This document shows positions 1 to 11,301 of a stretch of DNA of 64,000 nt, piece by piece (within the stretch, counting starts at the first letter, position 1; each line of letters starts with the position of its first letter). A model generated the notes under the pieces. That model saw only the letters and a list, made by a program, of their open reading frames with translations. It did no database searches and was not told the origin of the DNA. The translations under genes and the position numbers were made by a program. The DNA comes from Varanus komodoensis (taxonomy: Eukaryota > Chordata > Lepidosauria > Squamata > Varanidae): NCBI RefSeq assembly GCF_004798865.1, contig NW_025335641.1, positions 11,327,301 to 11,391,300 on the forward strand, written 5' to 3'.

Positions 1-2117
1 TGCTATGGTTGTAGGGGCGATAAGGCAATCCTAACGGAAAAACTGTTTGCAGGATGGGGAAACACTTGGCAGCATGAGCTCAATGGGATTTCCCAGAGTG
101 AGGCAACAAAGGCATGTGGGATGGTGAGCATCAGCATCACTGGTGGGCCTGGGTGTTGCTGTCTGTCATGCAAGCCACTACCTGGAGAGTGGGAGAGTTG
201 CAGAGGGGATTACTGAGCAAGAACAAGATCTACTTCAGTGAGGGGAAGGGAAAGAGGGAGACTAAATGAACAAAAAAAGCAGTGTAAGCAGGGGAAGGCA
301 GCAGTGTGCAAATAAAAAAACACAAGGGCATGAAAGGGTATATAGTTTTATCAGACATACAGGCAAGTGGTGGCATGCATGGGGGAGTGAAGGGATAGGA
401 AAACTTTCTGATGGAAGCCAGCAAAATAAAAAACAGAACCTAAACACACAGCGAGCGGGTCAATGATAAACTGTTTGCTGATGCAGTAAGGGAGCAAGAG
501 ATTGCAGAATGCAGACTCCACTGCAGAGGCAGCTGGAATACAGATCAGAACTGGTTGAAGGAAGAAGGAGGGGCAGAACAGGCCAGAGGGAACAACCACA
601 CCATGTAACTTACTTGCAAGGTGGCTTAGCAGGGTGTACAGACACACCTAGAAAATGTGTGGGGGAGATGAAGGTCAATGTAAATTCACACCAGATCTTT
701 CTCTTGGAAAATGTTGAGAAGAATTTTTTTTCAGTGACGCAAGGATGAATGGGAAGTTTTGGGGAGTGAGTCACATGGCTGGGGTGCTAAATTACACATT
801 CAGAGAGAGAGAATAGCACGGTTTTGTCTGGCAAGAAGTGTGGAGTTGAAGAAGGAAGGAGTGCATTTGTAATTGTCAGAGTCAGCACATTCTTTAGATT
901 TCCTCCAGAAGCATTCAGCAGACTAGTACCAGGGACGGAAAATGTGGGCAGTGAGAATTGGCCAAGGCTGCACTGTGGAGGCACAGAGAGAATGTGAGGA
1001 GAACGCAGCAGAAGTGGCTATAATGAGACATTCAGTACACTTTAGTCATCTTGGGCATTCATTATGCTGGCTCTTGTTCTGTTTGACAAAATTCTTCAGG
1101 TGAGCAAGAGGCTGCTCACATCAGAGTCTCTTACAATCCCTCCATTCTTATGCCTTCGGAAGGCTCAGGAAAAGCATCAGCAATAACCTGGAGCTGTTTG
1201 GGTTGAGGGCGTTTCTGTTCACTGTACATGACAGGTTATAAATACCAGCATGTGTTTTCCATAAAACTGTCATTTTGTCAGGTTTCTGCCAACTTGTGAG
1301 TTATCTTTGCAGTAAAATCTTTGCTTTGCTTTCATGTCATTCTGCCTGTCTGGAAGGAATGATGCCTTTAGCAGGATAGCCAAAGCCTTTTAACTTGCAA
1401 TCTGATTTAGGGCTGCTTTATTTTACAGCTCTGCCCTAGGATATGAAAGAAGATGCCTACTGTGGGGCTGAGGGGTAGAGGGAAAGGGGGGAAAGAGAGG
1501 GAGAAAGAGACTGGAGTGAGAAATGACTTGCTGGTGAATGGTTGTTGTAGGATATCCATTGGTTACCCAAACTAACTTCTGATGTAGTCAAAGAAAGGAT
1601 GTCTTTAGAACCAAACTAAAGGGTTTGCCTACAGATATTGGTGGCCCTCAGTAAAAGCTCTGAATTTGTCTGTTTGCATGATTGACCACATATCTTTTAT
1701 TCATTTAGACCCAAGAAATATGTATGTGTAGAGACTCTCAGGACCAGAAGTCAGTTCTGGCCCTTCTGGAGCATTAAACCAACTGCCTGTCACAGCCCTT
1801 CCCCCACAATCACCAATTATTTGGTGGTTTCATTACTTTGTGCAGTTCCCCACCAGCACCGCGCATTTAAAAGATTCAAATGGTCTTCCTAAGGCTCACC
1901 TCCTTGCCTTCAGTCCCACCCCACAGTGCAACTCAACTCCTAAACGCTTCCCCCAGACTGAATTTGACCTTCAGGCGCAGAAGAGTTCCCAATGCCTTAG
2001 CCAGGTGTTCCACACCTGTTTGCATGATGGCCCTGCAATAGTTCATCTCTACTTTACAAAATGGAATGGAAAACACATTGGAATGGAAAATGGCAGCCAC
2101 ATGACTTAGCATGGGAA

Positions 2118-2225
2118 TGGATATTTTGAACCTTCAGCTCCCATCAGCCCTAGCCAGCTTGGCCAATGATGGTGAGCATTGTAATCCAAAATATTTGAAG
2201 GGCACCAGATGGGGAAAGGCTCAAG
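2118..2225. repeat. Short palindromic (MITE-like) element
   Basis: The left part carries CAGCTCCCATCAGCCCTAGC and the right part carries GTAATCCAAAATATTTGAAG, the usual two halves of a short inverted-repeat element found many times in this window. Its consensus arms include ACTCCCATCA and its complement. It is degraded, and its class (hAT or other) cannot be fixed by eye. Confidence 0.55.
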
Positions 2226-5200
2226 CAGTGCTTCTCCCACATAACTGCAATGGTAGGGCTGTTACACCTGACAGGAATGCACACCTCAGCACCTATGCAT
2301 GCCCCTAGACCAGGTGTGTTGAACCTCTTTCATCCCAGGGGCTCAATTCAGTTCTGGATTATTTATTGAGGTGGGGGGGGGGAATATTGGATGTGACTGA
2401 AGGCAAAAGGGGGTGGAACCAAAAGCAGTAAGAACTGGACAACGATACAAAAATACAAACATATTTTAACTTAAAGATCTTCCAGCCAGTAGCTAAGATT
2501 TAGGAATGATATTTCAACCTTTTAGAATAGGGGGAAGCCATGCAAAAGATGGAAAGCCATCAAATAGTGATCAGGGGAAAGGGAGTGTGGCCATGTAATG
2601 AATTCCAGAGGGCCAAACTCACCCCATGGGCCTGTGCTTTCACACCACAACCGTAGACAAACATAGGTAATTACCATCTCTTGCAGGTGTATGCTCTCAT
2701 GAGTGCATTCCTCTCCTTTTTGCCCCAAAGCGCTGAACACCAGTCGGTCTCTTTGCAAAACAGATAGTTTATTGGCACCTTTCAGCTACAAGAAAAAGTA
2801 ATGCTTTAAGCTCCTTTATAAGCTAGAAGATAACTCCATGTGCATACTAAAAATGATTATTGAATCCAAACTAGGGTCTTTTTCCTAAAACCTTTTCCTT
2901 CAGTGACTCTGGGGCTCCACCCTCAGGGTAATTCCTGCTGTTGACAGGCCAGCCAGGGAGAGAAAGTCAAGCAGTTTAACTGGCAACTCATCTCTCCCAG
3001 CATCTTATCATGGGGTTAGAGAGAGAGCAAGGCAAGGGCTCATCCTCTTCCTTTCCTTCCTCCCATCCTTTCCAAAACATTCCCACTTTCCTGGTTGATC
3101 TGGGCAGCGACTTTGAGGGTACTTCAAAGGCCTGAGCTTCTGCCTGGTCTCCCAGAATTCCCCATCTCTGTCTGAAGATCCTATTCCCCTTCAGAATCCC
3201 AGTCTTGCTGACCCTGGGATACCTGCCAAGAGTGGTGATAGGCTCCACTACATATGCTGTCCTTCCTCCAAGGATCTCATAGCATATGTAGGGTTATCCT
3301 ATCCTCACTGCAGTGGAAACTCAGTGACTGCATTCATACGAGTACAACATTGCAAAGTAACCCTGCATGGCTACCATAATGAAATCATTTCTACTTCATC
3401 ATGGTCCCCATGCTCCTTGCTCAGTCCACCCACTGTCGGCATGTGCCTGAAATTTAATACCAAGCTACATCCCTCTCTCCCTATGTCACCTGCCTCTTCC
3501 TCATTAGTCGATATACTCGTCGAGGTAGATGGCTGGAGCAGATCCTGCAGTTGCCACTCTTTCCACATAATTCAGTTGTCGTTGCATACCATGACCATGG
3601 AAAGGATCATTCTGGGTTCAGACAGTACAATAAGCCATGATGGTACATAAAAACCATAGAAAAAGCTGGTATTTCTTATCATGGTTTCTAAAGACTAAGC
3701 TTACCATCGTGACATTCCATGTCTGGTTTAGCACAACAGAACAGCAATGGTAAAAAAAACCTACCATGGCTTGTCAGGTTGTCTGATCTCAGCCATTGAG
3801 TTGCCCAAGGCCACCTATTAAGCTGCACGGTTGAATGAACACATGCCTCTGTGATTAAAGTCCACTTTTGCTGTAGCAGAAGATGGAAAAGAACTTCCCT
3901 TCCATTGTTGCCCTGCATTTGCTTTTGTCACTTGGGAAGAGAAGGAGGCACTGGAGGAGTGAATGAAAGGAAAATCACATAATGGGTAAGATTCCCACTG
4001 AAAACTGTGAATGGATGGGGAAAGATGTCCAGCCAGCTTAGAAGTATAGGTTGGGAGTGGGAAGAAAGTAGATCTTTACATATTTTGTATTTCAAATTGC
4101 ACTATTCTTGGCCATTAACTATGCTGGAAGGGGCTTATGGGAATTGAGCTCCCAGGCATTTAAAGCTCTGTCTTCTGCCCAGTGCTGCTATAGGTGAGGA
4201 GCAAAAGTCAAAACGGTTGGATCAGGAGTTTCAGTTTATGACTTCCTCAAGGTCTCCGGTAATGATGAGTGAGTGAGGCACCATGTCTTTTCCTTACAAT
4301 TTCCTGTGTCCATGTGTGCATGGTTATCACTAAGCCTTAGGAGAAAACAAGATGCTTCCCCAGACAGGTTCTCTTTGGTCAAAATCATTCTTAGCATACA
4401 TGGAGTATCACTTTCCCCAGCTCATAATATCATGTCACAAGTTTCCTTGCTCCCACCAACTACAGCCAATGTTGTACAATGTGTTGTATTCAGTATCAGG
4501 TCTCCTTTTTAGCCCAGCGTTCATAATGGTAGTCTTTATACTGCTTTTAACATAATCTGGTAAGAACTGTAATGCAATCTTGGGCATATTTAGTCAAAAT
4601 TATGTTCTGTGTGTTCCACAAGGCTTATTCCCAGATAAAGGCATGTAGGATTTGCATCATTAAGTCACATATAATATAACCAGGTTTGATAAAACATATA
4701 TCTGGACATCTCTCTTCTTTTCCACCTAAAGAATGCACAAAAATAATAACAACCAAGGGATGTTAGTGGCCAAATCAGAAGGTCAAATGAAAGATCAGAA
4801 TTCTAAGGGATGGTTAAATATTTTAACTAATCCAATACACTGGTGGGAGTGTGGGAGTGTGTGGTAGAGCAAGGAAATGAATAGACAGTAACATGGATTA
4901 GGTGAATTCTTAAAATTCCTTTTTTGCCCTGTAAAATCACTCATCCTGCAATTTCCTGGTCTGACTGGCCTCTCTCATAAAGTGACAGACAGACCATGGA
5001 TACTGAAATCCTCCCTTCTAATCTATGATATGTATGATGCCACTGAATGATGCATTTTGAAATAATTTCAGCAAGCTAGAAGAATGAAACCTAGAGGGTA
5101 AAGGGAGTGGATCATCTTCATGTTTGGATTATGTTCTTCCCACAGTCTGCAGAGTAGAAAAAAGTGTGGCTCATGCATTCCAATTCATTTGGTATGTTTC

Positions 5201-5531
5201 AGTTCACTGTCCAGAAAAGCAAAGTATATTATTTCAGATTCCACAAAATCTTGACCAGTGACAGAGGTGGTCCAAACCACTTTGTGACACTGGAAATAGT
5301 TGTTGTCCCTTTATATAAAAGAGTGACCACCTGGTTGAGTATAAAATTGAGCATGCTCCCAGTTTATTTTCAGCATGAATTCAGGTGTCTATTTATATGG
5401 CTGATAGTGCTATCAAGTTTATCAAATGTTGCTTAATGGCCAAATGACTGGACAATTGTCAGTTTGCAGAAATGCTGATTCAGGTGGATCACTGACCTGA
5501 ATCAAAATGGCAGTTCTTATTCCCCACTACT

Positions 5532-5561
5532 AACACACACACACAATTACACATACACATA

Positions 5562-5633
<72 letters not shown>
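5532..5633. repeat. Compound (AC)n / (TA)n microsatellite
   Basis: An interrupted AC-dinucleotide run is followed directly by about 20 TA units ending near 5632. It is low-complexity sequence and the antisense open frame through it is an artefact. Confidence 0.97.
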
Positions 5634-5636
<3 letters not shown>

Positions 5637-5834
5637 ACAAAACTACAGATTAAAATAAAAATCTTAATTAAAATATAACATAAAGATAAATTAAAAACAG
5701 TACAAGAAATAAATAGCATCCAACCAATCAACATTTCCTTTGGGAACAGACCAGCTTATATTTCAAAGATCTGTCTGGTGTTTTCTCCAGGGCTAGAGCA
5801 ATGCTTTCTCCCAATTCCTGACTTCCCAATAAAG

Positions 5835-5955
5835 ACCTCCTTTGTTTCTTGCATTGGCCTGTAACTCCCATCAGCCTTCACAATTACCTGCTGGCTAGGG
5901 CTGATGGGAGTTGCAGACCAATACACCTGGAAGGCCACAACATGCCTACCCCAAC
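5835..5955. repeat. Short palindromic (MITE-like) element
   Basis: Inverted arms are visible: GTAACTCCCATCAGCC near 5861 pairs with GGCTGATGGGAGTTGCAG near 5899, with an internal loop around CTTCACAATTACCTGCTGGC. This is the clearest copy of the palindromic family seen across these introns. Confidence 0.7.
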
Positions 5956-6146
5956 TTTGGACCTCAGCATCATTCCACCAACTCCTTCTAGACAATATAC
6001 CACCTCTATTACCACTGCCATGGTTTTCACCCCCAAGTCTCTGTTAAGAGGCTTGGGAGCCTAGCCTAAGGTAATTCCAGAGTCATGGCAAGTTAGAATG
6101 AATGCTATTCATGTCTCACTAGTCTCCAACTCTTCTTCATTTACAG

Positions 6147-6236
6147 CTTCCTAGTGTTTTAGACAATAACACACAAGGTCCTGACCTGCAGTTGTGGAGG
6201 CGAATACTTTCAAATGTGTCTCAAGCAGTGCAAAAG
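6147..6236 (+). CDS. ABCA4: ABCA4 exon 7 (ECD1)
   Basis: Ninety bases, phase 0 to 0, exactly the human exon 7 length. The acceptor is TTACAG and the donor GTAAGA. It encodes 30 residues starting LPSVLDNNTQG and ending SNVSQAVQK, matching human LPTLLDSRSQG...SDMSPRIQE. It belongs to the first large lumenal domain. Two N-glycosylation sequons are visible (NNT and NVS) that are absent from the human segment. The internal reading frame is open. Confidence 0.96.
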
Positions 6237-7677
6237 GTAAGAGTCCCACCATGGAAAGAGAGCAGCATATAAGCAATATAAAAACCTAGGCTTTACCTAC
6301 ATGTTAAGTGGTGGTTCATGATTTTCCCATTTTTGTTTTTCAACTTAAGGTAGTTCAGAGCAGGCAGAACCACAATGCCGCTTCCATTCTTATCTACTAT
6401 TACAGACTAAATTATTTTCAATGCCAAATTTAAATTAAATGGTTTATCAGTGGACAACTGTAATTACCTACAATTGAACACAGGCAAGCATCCTTCAGTG
6501 AAAAATGAACCTCACAGCATCTTGGGCCATTTTCGTAATTTCACCCTCTCAATAATCTCTCTAGCTGCCTAGGGTTTATTCAATAGCCATTCCATCCTTG
6601 TGAAGATTTGTGTCTTCAGGGATCTTGCATAAGATTGCACCCCCATCACACCAGCCTGGCCATTTCAACCTGCCACAGGTTGTTGGGAGAATTCAGACAA
6701 GGTTGGATCCTCTACTCACAGCAGAATGAGCTGAGATGGCAGGGTAGAATGATGGGAATAATTTCAAATTATATTCCTCTGTGTTTGAAAAGTCCCTGAA
6801 ACTTAAACCAAACTACTGCATCTGTGAGAGTATTGAGTTAAAAATCTTTCTCTCTGATGTACTAGCTTTTTTACTTCCAGGGCATTATTTTTATACAGAG
6901 GAACACTAAAAACAGTTTCTGCCCATGAGGTGATACTGTCTACTTTATAACCTTATTCTGTAGATTTAAGTCCAGACAACCTCAGACGATCTGATTGGCA
7001 TCCAGAGCCAACAGAATATCTTCTCTGTTGCTTTGTCCTGAGCTACTAGGAGGGGACTGCTGTTTATACTCTGCCCTCACATTTTGCCTGATCTAATCTT
7101 TTTCTGGACTCACTGCTATCTTGTTTGATTTTTGGTCTCCTTTGCCTGTCTCTGTATGACACACTGGATTATGAAAATATATGTGGAACCCAAGGGTGTG
7201 CAGCCCACGGACTGCATGTGCATCTCCTTTTCTCAGCCTCCACTGCTGCTCCTGCCAAATTTACTATAGAAATGTGGCACCATGACAACCAAAAGAGTCA
7301 ATTTCCCCTTCGTTTTAATGGAAAACTAGATATAGTTTGCCACCAAAATTCAACAAAGTCCATCCTACTCTGCCATCTTTCAGACTTCGTGGTCAAGCTC
7401 ATCTCATCTTCATTCAACTCAGCAGTTCTAATTGTAACATTAGATCAATACTTTCTCATGTTTAATGAAGTCAGTGTTGAACTGAATAGATTCTGACAGA
7501 TTAGAAGAGCATAGCAGCGGGATCTGTCCATTTCTGTATCAAAGACCTAGAAACAGAAAATTGTCCTTATCTATTCTTTTAGTGGCAGATACCTCTGATC
7601 CGCAGTTCACACAGGTGTCTCTAACCCCTTCCTTTTCTTAGTACATCCACTCATTAAGATGTTTGCTTTTACTACAG
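6237..7677 (+). other. ABCA4 intron 7
   Basis: 1441 bases from GTAAGA to ACTACAG. It holds no exon and no repeat that I can name. A 123-codon open frame at 7125-7496 shows no recognisable motif and looks like chance. Confidence 0.85.
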
Positions 7678-7915
7678 CTAGCACGTAGGCCAAGTGTTCA
7701 AGACCTTTTGTCTATTCTGCAACCACTGCAAGATGGAGAGTCAGCCTCCTTATGGCAGCTGATGAGTAATCTATCTGATCTCCTCTGTGGTTACCCAGAA
7801 GGAGGTGGTTCCAGAATACTCTCTCTCAACTGGTACGAAGATAATAATTACAAGGCTTTCCTTGGGGTTGACTCCATGAAGAAAGAATCTATTTATTTTT
7901 ATGACAACACAACCA
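7678..7915 (+). CDS. ABCA4: ABCA4 exon 8 (ECD1, substrate-contact Trp-Tyr)
   Basis: 238 bases (human 241, one codon fewer), phase 0 to 1, donor GTAAGT. It encodes [14 protein letters not shown] and then [14 protein letters not shown] and [17 protein letters not shown], nearly identical to human in the core. The WY pair corresponds to human W339/Y340, which contact N-retinylidene-PE in published structures. Both residues are kept, so substrate binding is probably unchanged. An NTT sequon lies near the end. The final A is the first base of the Thr codon completed in exon 9. Confidence 0.98.
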
Positions 7916-9808
7916 GTAAGTATCTTGGCCTGTGACTTCATGTCAGATTGACAAGCTTGTGTAAAGATGGATAATGCTACTGTCTACACCATTAGTCATT
8001 TTAGTTGTTTGGCTTGAGCAATTAGTGTTTCATCTGTGCTAAGGCATAATCATTAGGAATCATTAGGTCTGGAATCCGGTGGATGTACATGTTTGCTAGC
8101 AATACAAGGGTACTGTCCTTTTAAGACTGACCCATCAGTTTATCTGGTCTAGTGTCTTAACTCTGATGCTGGCAAGCACCAGATGCTACAAAGAGAGCAA
8201 CAAGAAGACTCAAATGTGGACAATACTGGGGGATGCCCCAACCATTAGAAGGAATAATTGTGTAAAATTAACTGGCAAAACAATAGAAACAAAGCAAGAA
8301 GCTTCTTTTAAATAGCTTCTTTTAAAGCCTAAGCTTGCCAGAACTATTAAGAATGTGTTCATTATTTGTACCATCACAGTAAGACTTGTTCATAGTTTGA
8401 TTATGTGCCTCTGCAAATTTTTAACTGGAATTGTTTTAGTTTTGTAGCTTTCTTTAGTTTTAGTCCTTCCTGTTTGAGCAAGAACTTGGTTTGGGATGAG
8501 TTTTTCATATATATTGATTGTTTAGTAAGTTGCAACTTAACTGAATCTTGCACATAGAATTTTTTTCCATGTTATATCTGGCATTTGATAATTTTCATAT
8601 CTGCATATCTACCTAATTAGCTTAAAGAATTTCACCCCATTCTCAGAAACTTGAGTTCTAATTAATTTGAAGATGAGGGATTATCTGTGTCATGAGCGTC
8701 TGGTGATGGCCTCAGAAATAGATTTTGGGTGGCACTAAAGGTTGGCAAATGATCAATGGTTGATTTGGATTTGGATTTTCTGTCTCAGGTGTGATTTGGA
8801 TTTTCTGTCTCAGGGCTAAAAATTGTTTGGGTGGGGCATTTCTAAAAAACTGGATATTTAGAAAGATACCTAAATAAATCATGTAGTACCACACATCAGA
8901 GTTAGGAAGATATAAAACAACATTGTAGTTGGCAAGGGGTGTTCCACAACAGGAGTTGTAGCTCTCGGGTTGCTATTTTCTTTCTATATGGGCTCATTAA
9001 TCTTTAACATCTGCAATAAGAGGCAAAAATTCAGCAAGTTAAGTTTTTCATCCCTGCATTTCTATGCTTGCAAAATCATCTTCTTTTGAACTTATCCTTT
9101 GCTGCTGTTAAAGGCAAATGTTTCCACTTGCATACGTCTTTTACAAGACAAATCAAGAAGACTTTGTACATTTGTACCCTATTTCCCCAAAGACTTGGAT
9201 TTTGTTTGAGCAAGTAGAGACTGCAATCAACTTAACTAAATACAATCTTAAATCAGAAATTTTGTTGAGGCTGCATACAAGCATAGAAACCTGGATGCAA
9301 TTATTGTGAAATATACAGTTGGTTCTGTTTGGTAAGTGTGAAATATACATGAGATAATATATTTCAACTTTTCTCTTACCCTTCCTACTCAATTTCTACG
9401 TGTATATATTTGCATACACCTTTCTGGCATTGCCACTTGAGTTTTGTGGGGAAAATAATATTGTAGAAACTTTGCAGCTTTTTAGGCCTATGGACCTGTG
9501 ACTGTTGTTTTTCTGCTGCTATAAAATGCACTGAATAATTAAACTTATGGTTTCTTTCCTCTGGGTTTTGGTCAAATGATATTGCTGTGCTTTGGTAACT
9601 ATGTTTGCAGTGACTGCATAGATGCAGCATAAATCCTGTGCTACACTTGCTCAGTTCCTAGATGCTGATGTAGTTGCCATTTCCTCTTAGTAATATGGAA
9701 ACACCATTTCAGAGAATAGTCTAGATTTCGCAGGATGTTGTGAACAATGAAAATGAGCCACTGCTATATAAAGTATGTTCTCCTTTCTCTTTTTGCTCCC
9801 CCCAACAG
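7916..9808 (+). other. ABCA4 intron 8
   Basis: 1893 bases, AT-rich. A perfect 22-bp direct duplication lies at 8768-8789 and 8793-8814. No other structure, exon or named repeat was recognised. Confidence 0.85.
8768..8814. repeat. Perfect 22-bp direct duplication
   Basis: The 22-mer beginning GATTTGGATTTTCTGTCTCA occurs at 8768-8789 and again at 8793-8814, separated by three bases (period 25). There is no divergence between copies, so it is a recent local duplication. Confidence 0.95.
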
Positions 9809-9948
9809 CACCCTTTTGTAATACATTGATCCAGACTTTGGAATCCAATCCTTTAACCAAAATAGCCTGGAGGGCTGTAAAACCACTACTGATGGGGAAA
9901 ATCCTCTTTGCCCCTGATTTACCTGCTGTGAGAAAGATAATAAAGAAT
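9809..9948 (+). CDS. ABCA4: ABCA4 exon 9 (ECD1)
   Basis: 140 bases, the human length, phase 1 to 0, acceptor CCCCAACAG and donor GTAAGA. It encodes [14 protein letters not shown], then [18 protein letters not shown] and ends AVRKIIKN. Identity to human is high ([24 protein letters not shown]). It is part of the lumenal ECD1. The donor sits only about 9 bases before a long TC microsatellite that runs into an assembly gap. Confidence 0.98.
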
Positions 9949-9955
9949 GTAAGAG

Positions 9956-10006
<51 letters not shown>

Positions 10007-10108
10007 GCNNNNNNNNNNNNNNNNNNNNNNNNNNNNNNNNNNNNNNNNNNNNNNNNNNNNNNNNNNNNNNNNNNNNNNNNNNNNNNNNNNNNNNNNNNNN
10101 NNNNNNNN

Positions 10109-10161
<53 letters not shown>

Positions 10162-11184
10162 ATCAATTAGCCCAAGGAGTATATCCAAGTTTTGTCTTCC
10201 ATGGACAAAAGGGCTCTGCCCACGGAAGATGCTTTTGCCTGATTTGTAGGCATTCCCATCCTTCAGCCCCCACACCTCAGTTCACTCAATTCAGTAGCAT
10301 TCCTTATCCCCAGTTAGTTATTTTGGAGAGGTTAGTGGGGTTGCAGTGAGAAGAGGGGGTGGGCTGCCAGCTTAGTCGCATCTGCCTAAACCTGGATCCA
10401 TCCCAGTCAAGCACTATACAAAAAGAGATCCCTTAACAAGCAAGAACCAAAGGAGCTCAACTTTTTTCTTTTTAAAATTCCATAGTTTTGTTTGTTGTCC
10501 TGATAAGAAAAATAGATCCAGAATGTTAATACGCACAGTGTGCTCATAAATGGGAAAGAAATTTTCTAATACATTGATACTGATAATTCATTTTTAAAAA
10601 ATAATTATTTCATGCAGCGCTTTAACTTCCCCTGCTTCACTTTCTTACTCCAATTCTGAACAACAGCATTGGTGTGAAAGATAACAGGAGCAAATAAAAG
10701 CATAACAAAGCCACTTTCCAATTTATGTTACTGCATCAATATTCCACCTTTCAGCCCAACAGAGGCTCTGAAGCTGTTCTGTAATTAAAAGAATCAAATA
10801 ACAAAGCACTGCTATCTGTCAGATTTTGTCAATACTGTTCAGGTTTTTAAACTGTACACCTAATTGAGAGGGACACAGTTTCCCCACACATGCTATAGAA
10901 CTATCTTATCTTTCCCTCAGTGTTTTTTAATAGGAAAGGTCTGAGTAAAGTCAGATTTCCACATTTGGGGCTAAATTTCACCCAGTGCATACAGCTGGCA
11001 AAACCCATCTATAAAATTTAACCAAACGGCCTAGCAAAGGTGAGAAGCCATAGAGTTATCCTCAACTTCCAATGTATCTTCCATTTCCTACTCTTTTTCT
11101 ATCCTGTGTTATTTAATGAGGAAATTAACACTTATACCCACTGTACCTCCCTCTCCCTTCTGCAATGTCTTCTGAATGCCTCAG
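9949..11184 (+). other. ABCA4 intron 9 (contains assembly gap)
   Basis: 1236 bases as assembled, including 100 N. It starts with GTAAGA, then a TC run, the gap, and a TC/AC run to 10159. The remaining kilobase is unremarkable AT-rich sequence up to the acceptor CCTCAG. The true intron length is unknown because of the gap. Confidence 0.85.
9958..10159. repeat. (TC)n - 100-N gap - (TC)n(AC)n microsatellite
   Basis: A TC dinucleotide run at 9958-10003 is followed by CACAGC, then N from 10009 to 10108, then TC and AC runs to 10159. Exactly 100 N is the usual placeholder for a gap of unknown size. The open frames that cross it on both strands are artefacts of the repeat. Confidence 0.98.
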
Positions 11185-11301
11185 GCGAATTCCACATTTG
11201 AGGAACTTGAGCGCCTCCAACTCCTGATTAAAGCCTGGAAAGAACTGGGACCTCAGGTGTGGAACTTCTTTCAAAACAGTGTGCAAATGAACATGATCCG
11301 G
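11185..11301 (+). CDS. ABCA4: ABCA4 exon 10 (ECD1)
   Basis: 117 bases, the human length, phase 0 to 0, acceptor CCTCAG and donor GTATGT. The 39 residues begin [18 protein letters not shown] and end NSVQMNMIR. The NST sequon matches human N415. The human DNST sequon (N444) is replaced by QNSV and so is lost. Human counterpart: [18 protein letters not shown]. Confidence 0.98.

Larger units (their letters stand above)
1..6146 (+). other. ABCA4 intron 6, 3' part (no exon seen)
   Basis: At least 6.1 kb of non-coding sequence before the exon 7 acceptor TTACAG. I looked for an exon 6-like ECD1 segment and saw none, so the upstream exon should lie before the window. It holds palindromic short elements at 2118-2225 and 5835-5955 and an AC/TA microsatellite at 5532-5633. 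The rest has only short open frames without recognisable protein similarity. Confidence 0.7.

Noticed and set aside
3590-3800. Similarity between this stretch and 50160-50340 (repeated CCATGG motifs)
   Set aside because: Only short ACCATGG words are shared; I could not align longer blocks by eye.
1-6146. Search for ABCA4 exon 6
   Set aside because: No frame resembling the human exon 6 text (SEALLERFIIFSQRRG) was found; it is probably upstream of the window.
9775-10275. Frames on both strands crossing the 100-N gap
   Set aside because: They are produced by TC/AC repeats and unknown bases; only the exon 9 part (9809-9948) is coding.
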